From NCBI GenBank assembly GCA_029204225.1, contig CM055114.1, positions 13,636,144-13,700,143 of the forward strand: a stretch of 64,000 bases of DNA, written 5' to 3'. A program made the translations under genes and the position numbers. Shown one piece after another: positions 55,174 through 64,000 of this stretch. The DNA is from Diphasiastrum complanatum (taxonomy: Eukaryota; Streptophyta; Lycopodiopsida; Lycopodiales; Lycopodiaceae). The notes beneath the pieces were generated by a model. It was not told where the DNA came from and made no database searches. It worked only from the letters and a program-made list of their open reading frames with translations. Numbering within the stretch: position 1 is the first letter of the stretch; each line of letters starts with the position of its first letter.

Positions 55174-55587
55174 TGTCCATGAGAGTGCAGTGCACGGGTA
55201 GAGTTGTTACTGCCACCAGAAGGCTCAAATCCATACCACTATGTATGAAGAAACAAAACGTTCTATTACCAAAGCTTTGCTAGCTTTCAGCCCTCAGTCT
55301 GATGAAAAGATTCGAAACGAAAATGTTCGCGAACATCACGAAAAGACACGAAGCGAAAATGTTTGCGAACACCCTGACGAAGAGACACAAACGCGAAAAG
55401 TTCGTGAAAGAAAAATTTTCGTGATACAGCAGGAGAAAGTCAGACGACGCGAAAGTCAAACGACTCGAAGTGACATGAAAATCTTTGCGACACTTTTCGA
55501 CCTTCATGCTCCAAAGGATCAGGAAGATCATACAAGTACCATAAAGTACAAAAACTCTGATATGATATAATGACGTCAATGGAAGAG
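55174..55587 (+). other. 3' interior of a sense Copia element (A/B family), with charged frame
   Basis: It matches the 3' interior of Copia A just inside its 3' LTR (CTCCAAAGGATCAGGAAGATC, AAGTACAAAAACTCTGAT in both). It contains the 109-codon frame 55241-55570 (ATG; very rich in Glu, Lys, Arg), comparable in place to the frame at 23324-23647. Pol is missing: the LINE end borders it on the left. Confidence 0.6.
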
Positions 55588-56291
55588 TGTTAGGACGTGC
55601 CTAACCCACCTCTCTTGTAATCCGTGATTAGTTATAGATTGTTAAGTCTATCTAATCTGGTGTGCTACTCTAAATGTATAAGATACATACAGTAGCAGAT
55701 AGAAATATATAGACTACAGAATAGAAGTCCGCCTGCGAGCGAGACAAATTCTGTAAGCAGGATCCACAGAGATCCAAGAAGTCCGCTAGTAAGCGAGACA
55801 TTACTTGTGGGAGAACACCGCTTCTCTCACGCCAATGCGCTGTGTGGGTCTGTCATATAGCGCTCAAAATCAAGAGGATCAATAGATGATACTGTAGCTA
55901 TTACACACATATCTCTCTTAATTTTGTCTGATCTTGAATGAATTATTGTTTGTCATCGCTTGTGTATCTCATTCACTCATTTTATCAATTCTGCACACTG
56001 GTTCAGTTTTTGTTGAATGTTGTATTAATATGAAATGTAGATCAGTAGTGTCTGTCTACATTCTGGAGGATTGTAGGAATGATATAGCCGGTAGTGACCA
56101 ACAATCATATCTGAACTCCATCCGAATTGTTTTTTGTTCGCGATTAATTTGATTTCGCTTCAGCAATGTCAATATCAGAGCTCGTTCAAGTTTCGTTTCG
56201 TTTCGCTTCGTTTCGTCCAGTTTTACTTTGTTTCGTTTCATTTCAGAGCCTGATTGATATTTGCAATTTGCGTTTCACATTTCTCGCATCA
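55588..56291 (+). repeat. LTR (704 bp) of a sense Copia element, A/B family
   Basis: It begins TGTTAGGACGTGCC and ends TTTCTCGCATCA. It matches the antisense LTR 20165-20833, including the TTTCG pentamer run at about 56194-56245. It has 3' interior on its left and a PBS on its right, so it again serves both sides. Confidence 0.88.
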
Positions 56292-56292
56292 G

Positions 56293-56304
56293 TGGTATCA
56301 GAGC
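56293..56304 (+). promoter_or_regulatory. Initiator tRNA-Met PBS
   Basis: TGGTATCAGAGC one base after the LTR end, as in the antisense copies. Confidence 0.95.
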
Positions 56305-56382
56305 CCACCTGTCATAGTCTGACATAGCTGCAAAGCTATCAGATCCAGGAGCCAAAGCATTCAAACAAAGAACCATCAACAA

Positions 56383-57092
56383 GTGAGAACACAATTCACA
56401 TCAATGGCTTCAATAAGCAGCATACAATCCAAGATCTGTACAATCCTCAATTCATCAAGATCTAACTTCCTAGCATGGAAGGTTAAGATCTCGCTGATAC
56501 TAAAGGGAGAAGGATTATTTCCCTGGGTAGATGGCACCGAGGAGATGCCTACAATACAAGCAAGGAGCTACGCGAATGGAGGGAGAAGAATGACAAGGCA
56601 ATAGCTGTGTTATCTTCATCCATCGAGGATAGCCTAACTCTTGACCTGGCTACAATCTCTAAAGCAAAAGAGATGTGGGATACATTACTCACAAGATTTC
56701 AGACGAAATCACGCAGTCGGATAATGTTGCTCGAAGATTAGCTGACAAACCTGCAGTGGGATGGCAAAGACCTCACTTCCTTTATTAGGAAGATGAAGGA
56801 TCTATTCCTTTCACTACACAATTTTGGAGCAAAAAATGCTGTGTCAACAGAGAAGCAGCTTACATATACGTTGAGAGCCTTACCAAAATCCTTCCAGACA
56901 ACCAGAACGCTGCTAGCAAAAGATCCTACAATGACACTCGAAAAGGCTATTGTCGAGATTCGAGAAGAAGTTGAAGTTCGAGAGCACCTTGATCACAAGG
57001 ATGCTTCTGACCAAGCTCTCTAAAGCAGCAAGGAGAATCAAAGAAGCAATTTAAGCCTAAGAGGGAGTCATATCAGGATCGAGATCAGCAAG
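56383..57092 (+). pseudogene. Copia gag, first unit
   Basis: ATG at 56404 region (MASISSIQSKICTILNSSRS) then NFLAWKVKISLILKGEGLFP, the start of a Copia-type (UBN2-like) gag. A 1-bp difference near 56550 shifts the frame compared with the second unit. It resumes in 56793-57023 (LFLSLHNFGAKNAVSTEKQL). At about 57093 it is fused to a stretch (GAAGAAACAAAGTGTTTCTG) that in Copia B lies just after RNase H. The zinc knuckles are missing. Confidence 0.8.
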
Positions 57093-57134
57093 CAGAAGGT
57101 GAAGAAACAAAGTGTTTCTGAACACAAAGCCTTG

Positions 57135-57146
57135 CGGTATCAGAGC
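57135..57146 (+). promoter_or_regulatory. PBS-like site without an adjoining LTR
   Basis: CGGTATCAGAGC (one mismatch to the PBS) is preceded by post-RNase H sequence (ACACAAAGCCTTG), not by an LTR. The following leader matches that after 56304. It marks a junction at which the LTR was lost. Confidence 0.7.
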
Positions 57147-57247
57147 AACCCTATCATATTCTAACATAGCCGAGAAGCTAGCAGATCTAGGAGGCCAAGC
57201 ATTTAGACAATCAACCAAACGACAAGAAAAACAGACTTCAAGAAGCA

Positions 57248-58318
57248 ATGGCTTCAATCAGCAGCATGCAGAACAAGATCTGCACTATACTTAATTCTTC
57301 AAGATCTAATTTTCTAGCCTGGAAAGTTAAGACATCTTTGATACTCAAGGGCGAAGGACTCTTCCCCTGGGTGGATGGCACAGAAGAAATGCCTACGACA
57401 ACAGGCAAGGAGCTACGCGAATGGAGGGAGAAAAATGACAAGGAAGTAGCCTTGCTACCATCTTCCATCGAAGATAGCCTTACACTTGACCTGGCTACAC
57501 TCTCCAAAGCTAAGGAGATGTGGGATACACTGCTCACAAGATTTCAGACAAAATCAAGGAGTCAGATTATGATGCTGGAAGATCAGCTGACGAATCTGCA
57601 GTGGGATGGAAAAGACCTCACCTCTTTTGTGAGAAAGATGAAACATCTGTTTCTATCACTACACAACTCAGGGGCAGAGAATGCAGTATCAGCTGAGAAG
57701 CAGCTCACATATCTGTTGAGAGCATTATCTAGATCTTTCCAGATGACACGAACCCTGCTCGCGAAAGATCCTACCACGAATCTCAAAAAGGCGATTGTCA
57801 AGATTCGAGAGCATCTTGATCATAAAGATGGTTCTGACTAGGCACTCTAGACAACAAAGAAAAATCAAAGAAACAGTTCAAGCCTAAGAGGGAGTCGAAT
57901 CAGAGGTAGGATCATGACCAGCAAAAGCAACTGGAAGACCAAAGGAAGGTCAAAACGACAAGATGCCGACAAGAAGACCTGCACGAGATGCAGAAGAGAC
58001 GGGCATACAGTAGATGCCTGCTGGCTCAATCCCAAGATTGAGTGTATCCATTGCCATAAGAAGGGTCATGCAGCCATGGATTGCCGCCAGAACCCAAGAA
58101 ATAGATCAGCACAGAACAGACAGGAGAACGATAATAGTTCTTCCTATGTCGAGGAGCTAGAGAGCTCGAAGATGGGCGAAGAAAGAACGAAACAAAATTG
58201 TTCGACCGCCTACATCTGTGAAGATGTGTGTGCAGCATCAACGTCTGACACACACCATGACATACTTTTATCCACTATGATCACCAAATTTGTGAATCTC
58301 CAAGCTAGTCCCGATTGA
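57248..58318 (+). pseudogene. Copia gag, second unit with two zinc knuckles
   Basis: The 197-codon frame 57248-57841 (MASISSMQNKICTILNSSRS) covers the gag body, with a stop at 57839. Frame 57914-58318 adds the basic linker and two intact CCHC knuckles, CTRCRRDGHTVDAC and CIHCHKKGHAAMDC. It is the best-preserved gag of the A/B Copia family here. The protease is absent and similarity ends near 58265. Confidence 0.88.
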
Positions 58319-59689
58319 TATTCCTTGTGAGAGCTTTCCTCCAATCGTTGTGCTTAACTTTGTTCAACTCGAACTCCAAGGATTAAACCTAATTACAAGA
58401 ATATTCCACCTAAATTGGCATACCATGCCTTCCTCTCACTTGTGATTGCTTGTCCTCTCAAAATGGTTGCCAATATTGAGTTGTCACAATGCCAAACTAC
58501 AAGTTTGTTGCCAATTTGACTCCATTCGCCTTAACTTTGCTTCAATTGGCCTCCAACTTCATCAAGAAGTACTTTGGTGTGCTCATACTATGATAATTCA
58601 TCACCATACCACCCTATTGTAGAAAAAAACCAACCAAAAAGTGCCTCCAATTTGGTCCCACATCACTAAAACGGTGAATGTAGCCTATCATTGGGTCACC
58701 CACATTCTGCTCACTAGAATGGTGATGAGAACTCCTCAAAATGTGTTTCTCCCTACTCAGTGTTGACACTCTATTGACCGGCTCTATGTTGCACTTTTCA
58801 AGGGTCAATTTGGCCCAAGGATGGCCAAATTTGGTGTGTTCCTGAATTTGGTGTGTTCTAGCCAAGGTTAGGCCCGAAAACAATTCTACCTTGCAAAATG
58901 AATTATAACTTTATTCTGAAGTTTTTTATTGAAGAACTGTCCCGCACCTTGCTCTAACCAATAACATGGGTCTTGTGCCAAATTTGGTTCACTTTCATTG
59001 AGAACCAAGCAAAAAGAAGACATACTAGTCTTTTTATAACTAGTTAAGCTGCTTTTAACAAGAAAACTATGTAAGTGGTTGAAAATTATCCTGAATTTTG
59101 TCACTTAGCCTATTGCACCCCTTGAACCTTTACACTGTCTTAAGCCCTAAATCTATTGCTCCAATGATAAGTGCAAGATTCTTGTCAGTCGCCTTGCTAA
59201 ATTGCTCTTAACGATGCTAACTAGTGAAACCATAAATTATTGCCTATTACTAAGTGACTATGATACCAACCAAAATAATAATTAAGCAATTCTACCGCAT
59301 TCAACATCAACATTGGAGAGACTCAAACCCGGACTAGTCAAATTAGATCACATTAGAGAGCTAATTACACTGCTTATCTCTTTCCCCTCTACTTAGGTTT
59401 GGCATCCTAGTGACACTATACACCTACACTAGCATGTAGACTGCCACACTACTTAGCAAAGGAAAATATTGCCTTAAGTTTATACTATATGTGTTAGCCT
59501 CACTTTCTAACAAGTTCTACCTCGTCCATTACTTCTCCATTAATTAAAGTCTTCTAAAAATGTGTCCCATTGATTCTAGGTGTCTCTTTAATAGAGAACA
59601 TGGCATATTGTGTGATGATTAGAGAGGTGGCTGTTGGCCCACAAATGATATTTTAATAAAGAATGAGGCTTAAAATCGAAGATGGCAAT
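58319..59689. other. No gene seen
   Basis: Noncoding on both strands as far as I can tell. Short frames (58614-58883, 58886-59104, minus) lack any motif. Confidence 0.4.
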
Positions 59690-60052
59690 TTCATATTCTT
59701 TCATGAAAGCGCTCAAGGCAACTTTGAAATCCTATCCAATAGAAAAAGTAGATTAAAATAATATTTGGATGATAAGGAGCCCATGAATCAACATGACTAT
59801 CTTGTGGAAGTATGTTGCTTTGCAGGAGAATCCGAGTCCTATAAGGAAGCTATAGGAGGAAAGGGAAAAGAGATATGGTTGCTGGCCATGCAAGATGAAA
59901 TAGATTCCATGCATCGAAGGAAGGTATGGGATCTCAAACCTCTACCCGAAGGAAGGAAATCAATTAATTGCAAATGGATATTTCGATACAAGTTTGGACC
60001 AGATGGCAAGATCAATCGATACAAAGCTTATTCACATAAATTCATCTCCTAG
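59690..60052 (+). pseudogene. Copia reverse transcriptase N-terminal scrap
   Basis: The frame 59765-60052 contains CCFAGESESYKEAIGGKGKE, WLLAMQDEIDSMHRRKVWDL, and NCKWIFRYKFGPDGKINRYK. This is the opening of a Copia reverse transcriptase. It ends abruptly and is followed within 30 bp by a polypurine tract. Confidence 0.85.
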
Positions 60053-60064
60053 ACCTTTGATATT

Positions 60065-60100
60065 TAAGAGGGAGTTAATGTTATGATGGAATGAGCTCGA
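60065..60100 (+). repeat. Polypurine tract and LTR start of the deleted Copia
   Basis: TTAAGAGGGAGTTAA precedes TGTTATGATGGAATGAGC at 60079, the usual polypurine tract/LTR junction. The LTR end could not be located, so its length is unknown. Confidence 0.55.
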
Positions 60101-61395
60101 GGCGAGTCCTGATCATACTCAAACTCTAGTATAAAGCAAGAACCCGCACACCATCCATCCATTAATCAATTAAGCTATGTGATTTGGGCTCTAGTATAGT
60201 AGCGGACTCAAGTTTGGCTGGCTAGTGTGTTGGCTGGCGGACCCACAATATACTTTGATTGACTGCCTTACAACGCATTTACTCTGCTTGCTTTGTCTTG
60301 TCTTGAGGGCTGAGCTTGCTCCATAAACATGCTCGAAAACAATCCTTTGGTTGTCCCTTAGCTTGGGTGAATTCCCATGCTAATAGTGATATCATAGTAA
60401 AACACCTACTTTTAAGGGTAAGTGCCCTTTTTGTCGATGATTGAAGGGTACATGAACATGCCAAGCCTTGAGAGGATTTATTCTTGGAGCCCTCCAAGAG
60501 GATGGTGGATCGTGATATAAGTTTGAAGCCAATTTAGCTATGCAAATTCATCCCATTGGATAATCACTTTGGATATAATACCAATTTTTTTTTGTTTTGT
60601 CATTTAAGTTGTTCATTCATCAATATCAAGATATCTCACTATGTAATTTACTGTATAATTATGATCTTTTTGCAAGCAAGTGTACTATCACATTTTTCTT
60701 AAACTCATTGTTGACATTTATATGGATTACTTTATTGCAATAATTCCATTTAATATGATTCAAAGTAATATAGAAATCTTGCTTATCTAATGTCTTGCTA
60801 GTTCTAGTGAGTGTTCATATCATGTTCTTTTCTAATACTCTATTGAACATTAGTGTTCAACACCAATCAACTACCAACCCATTTCACTACACATTTTAGA
60901 TAATGTAATTTAATACTTATCACGCAATTTATTAGCTAGTTACACACAAAGCCATAATTGCATTTCACCTAGTTGAAGTCCTAACTAAGCTAGGTTATTA
61001 GGAATAAACATAAAGAGTAGCTATTAGGTCTCACACCATTTGATCCACCATATATTAGTAGTATGATATAGGTATATAATATGGGAGTATTTCTTTTCAT
61101 GTTCATGCAGATGCATCTTAGGTTGCTTTCGGTTGTGTGCTCTTTGTTTGGACTCTCCCTATTGCTCATATAGGTATTGTAACTATTTGTGTAGGTTGAA
61201 AATGGCTAGCTTACATAAAAACAAAATCTTCACAATGCGTCAAATGAATTACGCCTTTGGCTTTGTCTAGATTCTTAGTATGGATTCCATGCTGTGTTAG
61301 AAATAAAAAATGACAAAGCTCGATCATTATGTTGGAAATTATCAAAAAATGGTTGTCAACCTCAATATTCTCATGGTGATTATGTATACATCGAG

Positions 61396-61496
61396 AATGT
61401 AGTTGGAATGCACAACATAATAGGACATACTCTGGGATCAATAAGACAATGTAGAAATGCGCAACATCGTAGGACATAATTTGCGATCAATAAAAC
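61396..61496. repeat. 52-bp tandem duplication
   Basis: Two copies starting AATGTAG (61396 and 61448) share the ordered words GCACAACAT/GCGCAACAT, TAGGACATA and GATCAATAA. Confidence 0.75.
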
Positions 61497-62182
61497 TTGG
61501 CACCTAGAAATCAATCTATTCTATCAAAATATTCAATATTTGAAATTGATAGCATTGTGAAAAAGAAAAACGTTGACAATCCAATTATCAATTTTGACAA
61601 ATTCAAAATCTGTCATCATGAAGAAGTTGATCTTTATCTTTGTGAAAGTAATAACAATAAGTAAGGAGGATAGATCTGTGAAATGCCACAAGCTTAAATA
61701 AGAAGTTATATGGAGAGAATCATAAAAAGTCTTGGAGCTTGGAATGTCTTTGTTTGTAGGTAAACATTGCTTCACATGCATCTCACGAATAGACAAGAAC
61801 AAATTGAGATCCACACCCAGATTAACAAGAATCATATGCTCAATAATATTGAAAACATTTGCTTCAGTTACTAACAAAATCTTTTAAAATTTGGTTAGAA
61901 AATGTGCGAAGGAGAAAGCATGTGAAGATAACAAGAGGAATGAGATAGCACTTGAAAATGTGTGTACACATGCTAGTGAAGATACAAAGAGGAATAAAAT
62001 AGCACTTATCAAAACAAGGGAGGATTTTAGAGGAATGAAATAGCAGTTCTCAAAATCAAGAGGATTATATTGCTGTAAGTAGGGGGTGGCACGCTTCCTA
62101 GTGAATTGAGCATGTCAAAATGAGATGGCTGCCCCAAGGGATGACAACAATTGTGAAAAATGTGTGTGCGTGCGTGTGGGCG

Positions 62183-62185
<3 letters not shown>

Positions 62186-62234
<49 letters not shown>
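62186..62234. repeat. (GA)n microsatellite after a GT/GC-rich stretch
   Basis: About 24 GA units preceded by TGTGTGTGCGTGCGTGTGGGCG-type sequence. Confidence 0.95.
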
Positions 62235-62244
<10 letters not shown>

Positions 62245-62428
62245 CAAAATATTAGAATAGCTGGCATTGAGCAGTAGCAGTTCAATTAAGTGCTTCTTGT
62301 CCTTCAAATAGCATCAATTTTCAATGAAATATCTTCTTCATCTTACATTAAAATTTACCAATTTTGGTATAAAGAGGACAATGCACCTAATTCTTACATC
62401 TTTATCAAGAATTTCACTCAGGAGCATG

Positions 62429-63167
62429 TCAATTCATCTTAGCAAGCATAAGTCTGTACATTTGACCTCCTTTTGCCAGCACATGCCTCTCCCAATCTGT
62501 TGCAACCTTGAAAGGATTAGACTTCAACCACCCTTCATCATCACAGCTTTTTTCGTTATGATGCTCGATATCAAGACCAACCTTCCCTTTGCCATAACAC
62601 TCAAACTCTCTCCTCATTTGGCATACGACAGTCTCCACATCTGATTGTAGAAATATCTAGCAAGATCAACAGAACCATGGAATCAGGTAGTTACAGAGCA
62701 AAATTTCTGAATAATTGGAATATGACACAACAACAGATGAGTGTTGATTGCCAATGTTCTGCTAAAGTCTCATATTCTATCCCCACTATATGTAACAATC
62801 CATACATGCATGCAGCCCTAAAAGCTTTTGTGAAGCAATAAGTTACGAGGGTTAAAGTTGCATCAGTTTCACTTTCTCAACCCAAATAGAAAGAGTCCTT
62901 TGAAAAAAGGTTGAAACATTTACTTATTTGTGGCTCAATAAGCGAGTTCTAGAGATGTAAGCTAGTATAATAAAAAGTGAACCTGCCATTTGCAAATTTG
63001 TCAACCCCACCATCCTGAGCCCATCTTCCCATTTCTTAAAAATCAAGTTACAAGTTTAACAGTTAATAAGTCCTTGGTATCCTACTTAAAATAGCAGACA
63101 AACCTATGAAGCTAGCATCATTTTCAAAGATCTTTAAAGCGTCAATCAGAAGAACAAAGAACAGATG
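62429..63167 (-). CDS. Candidate 3' exons of an unidentified host gene
   Basis: Three minus-strand segments have plausible GT-AG borders: 63104-63167 (after TACAG; LFFVLLIDALKIFENDASFI; donor ATAG|GTTTGT), 62983-63034 (after TTTTTAAG; MGRWAQDGGVDKFANG; donor GCAG|GTTCAC) and 62429-62640 (after CAATCAG). One phase-consistent reading through all three ends early in the last exon (CGDCRMPNEERV, stop). Another, consistent only for the last two, opens a 70-codon tail ending LAKGGQMYRLMLAKMN. I do not recognise either protein. The exon borders look better than chance, but the gene is unproven. Confidence 0.35.
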
Positions 63168-63969
63168 CTGTACTTAAAAAATGCTTGAGATGCTGAAGGG
63201 TTTCCTTTGTCACTGGTCTGAGTGCAAATGATAACTTTATACAACAAGGGAGTAAGCAGAGCAACTATGTTATGGACTTACGAAGTTGGGAGGGTCAAAC
63301 CTAAAAACATAGGGATGTCATGAAAATTAATAGGCTGAGGCCGATTCAGGTCCATGTCATGGTGATAGAATGTATTGTCTATCTTATAACCCCAGGCTAT
63401 GTATTTTATGTGTCATAAGTAAGTCAAGGTCCCAAGTCCATAAAAAGGGTCAAAGTCATTGTTTGAATGAGTCAAAATAGTTCAATTGTCAAGGTACACA
63501 TCTTGTAGATGCAAGGCAATGCTAGTCTAAAAGGCACCAGATTTGAGAGAAAGCTTTATTAATGTCTTTTCCATGCCAAAAGGCATATAAGACAACAGAA
63601 GTACATGTCAAGTGTGTGGTAACCATGAGAGTGTCTAAAGCGTCTCCAAAGCTGTAATAAAGAAAACATCTGGTACAAACTAAGATAAATACATAAATGA
63701 AAAGGCCTGTGCATGAAAACAACATGTATCCATGTCAAGATGTCAGGTCTGTACTGATACTGTAGAAGGATGTAATGTGAGCTGCACCATCAGTAAGCAC
63801 TGGAGCACACTGGTGTCATCTATGAGCATGAGCGTACGTAGTGCGTCTTTGTATAGGAGGTCTGGTGGGACGTGTAACTTGTTGCGGAATGAGTGACGCT
63901 AAGAATGAAACATGCAATCTGAATTCTTGACATGCAATAGACATGCAAGAACATTTAAGCAACATGCAA
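63168..63969. other. No gene seen; leader side of an antisense LTR element
   Basis: No coding motif on either strand. The right part should be leader of the antisense element whose PBS lies at 63970. Confidence 0.4.
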
Positions 63970-64000
63970 GCTCTGATACCACTGTTGTAAAATGAATGAT
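63970..64000 (-). promoter_or_regulatory. PBS and LTR end of an antisense LTR element at the window edge
   Basis: The minus strand reads TGGTATCAGAGC (63970-63981), separated by one base from an LTR end (...TTTTACAACA, from 63983 outward). The LTR continues beyond the window. Confidence 0.75.

Larger units (their letters stand above)
60101..62428. other. Unassigned region, probably LTR then AT-rich DNA
   Basis: No gene is supported. The first few hundred bases are probably the LTR starting at 60079. 60.55-61.1 kb is strongly AT-rich. Tandem repeats lie at 61396-61496, and looser repeats of a ~60-bp GAAGATA-AAGAGGAAT-A-ATAGCACTT unit at about 61915-62050. Confidence 0.4.

Overview
This is nuclear DNA of a land plant, dominated by transposable elements. 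The evidence is an intronless PLS-DYW pentatricopeptide repeat (PPR) gene, Copia and Gypsy LTR retrotransposons with plant-type primer-binding sites (initiator tRNA-Met, and one tRNA-Asp-like), a plant L1-type LINE, a CACTA (Tnp2) remnant and Harbinger-like MITEs. A spliced host gene with ZC2HC1/ZNF474-like C2HC fingers, a family I associate with ciliated cells, together with the PPR style makes a seed-free vascular plant such as a fern the best guess. That is inference and the species is not known.

Layout. 1-11.7 kb is a mosaic of broken elements: a gag-like relic, an antisense Copia relic, an 877-bp Gypsy LTR with PBS and repetitive leader, an antisense chromovirus-type Gypsy relic with its LTR, and a Gypsy RNase H fragment. 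11.77-14.44 kb (minus strand) is the one clearly intact gene, an 891-codon DYW-type PPR protein. 16.0-19.9 kb holds another LTR with PBS, a second copy of the Gypsy family seen at 5-7.7 kb, and a 398-bp MITE with TTA target duplications. 20.2-26.9 kb is a tandem of two antisense Copia elements sharing a central LTR. 27.4-29.0 kb holds a Copia integrase scrap, a CACTA transposase scrap and a second, diverged MITE.

29.86-50.04 kb (minus strand) can be read as one spliced host gene: three exons at 48.9-50.0 kb encode an N-terminal C2HC finger, an exon at 36.1-36.3 kb encodes a second one, and the last exons at 29.9-30.3 kb encode a C-terminal zinc ribbon. Its 12.6-kb third intron is filled by a three-level nest: Copia (from 36.64 kb) containing a Gypsy (38.46-47.27 kb, TSD GTAAG) containing a chromovirus (41.24-44.69 kb, TSD CCCAT). 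A solo LTR of that innermost chromovirus family (31.22-31.67 kb, TSD GTGGC) lies inside a candidate exon of the same gene. The LTRs of this family begin AG and end CT, unlike the usual TG...CA.

50.9-55.2 kb is a 4.2-kb L1-type LINE with a target-site duplication. 55.2-58.3 kb is a sense-strand relative of the 20-27 kb Copia elements with one LTR and two gag units in tandem. 58.3-64 kb is mostly unassigned, with a deleted Copia remnant at 59.7-60.1 kb, possible host exons at 62.4-63.2 kb (minus), and the PBS of a further antisense LTR element at the right edge. Almost all element reading frames carry stops, frameshifts or deletions. The working content is the PPR gene and, if still spliced, the C2HC gene.
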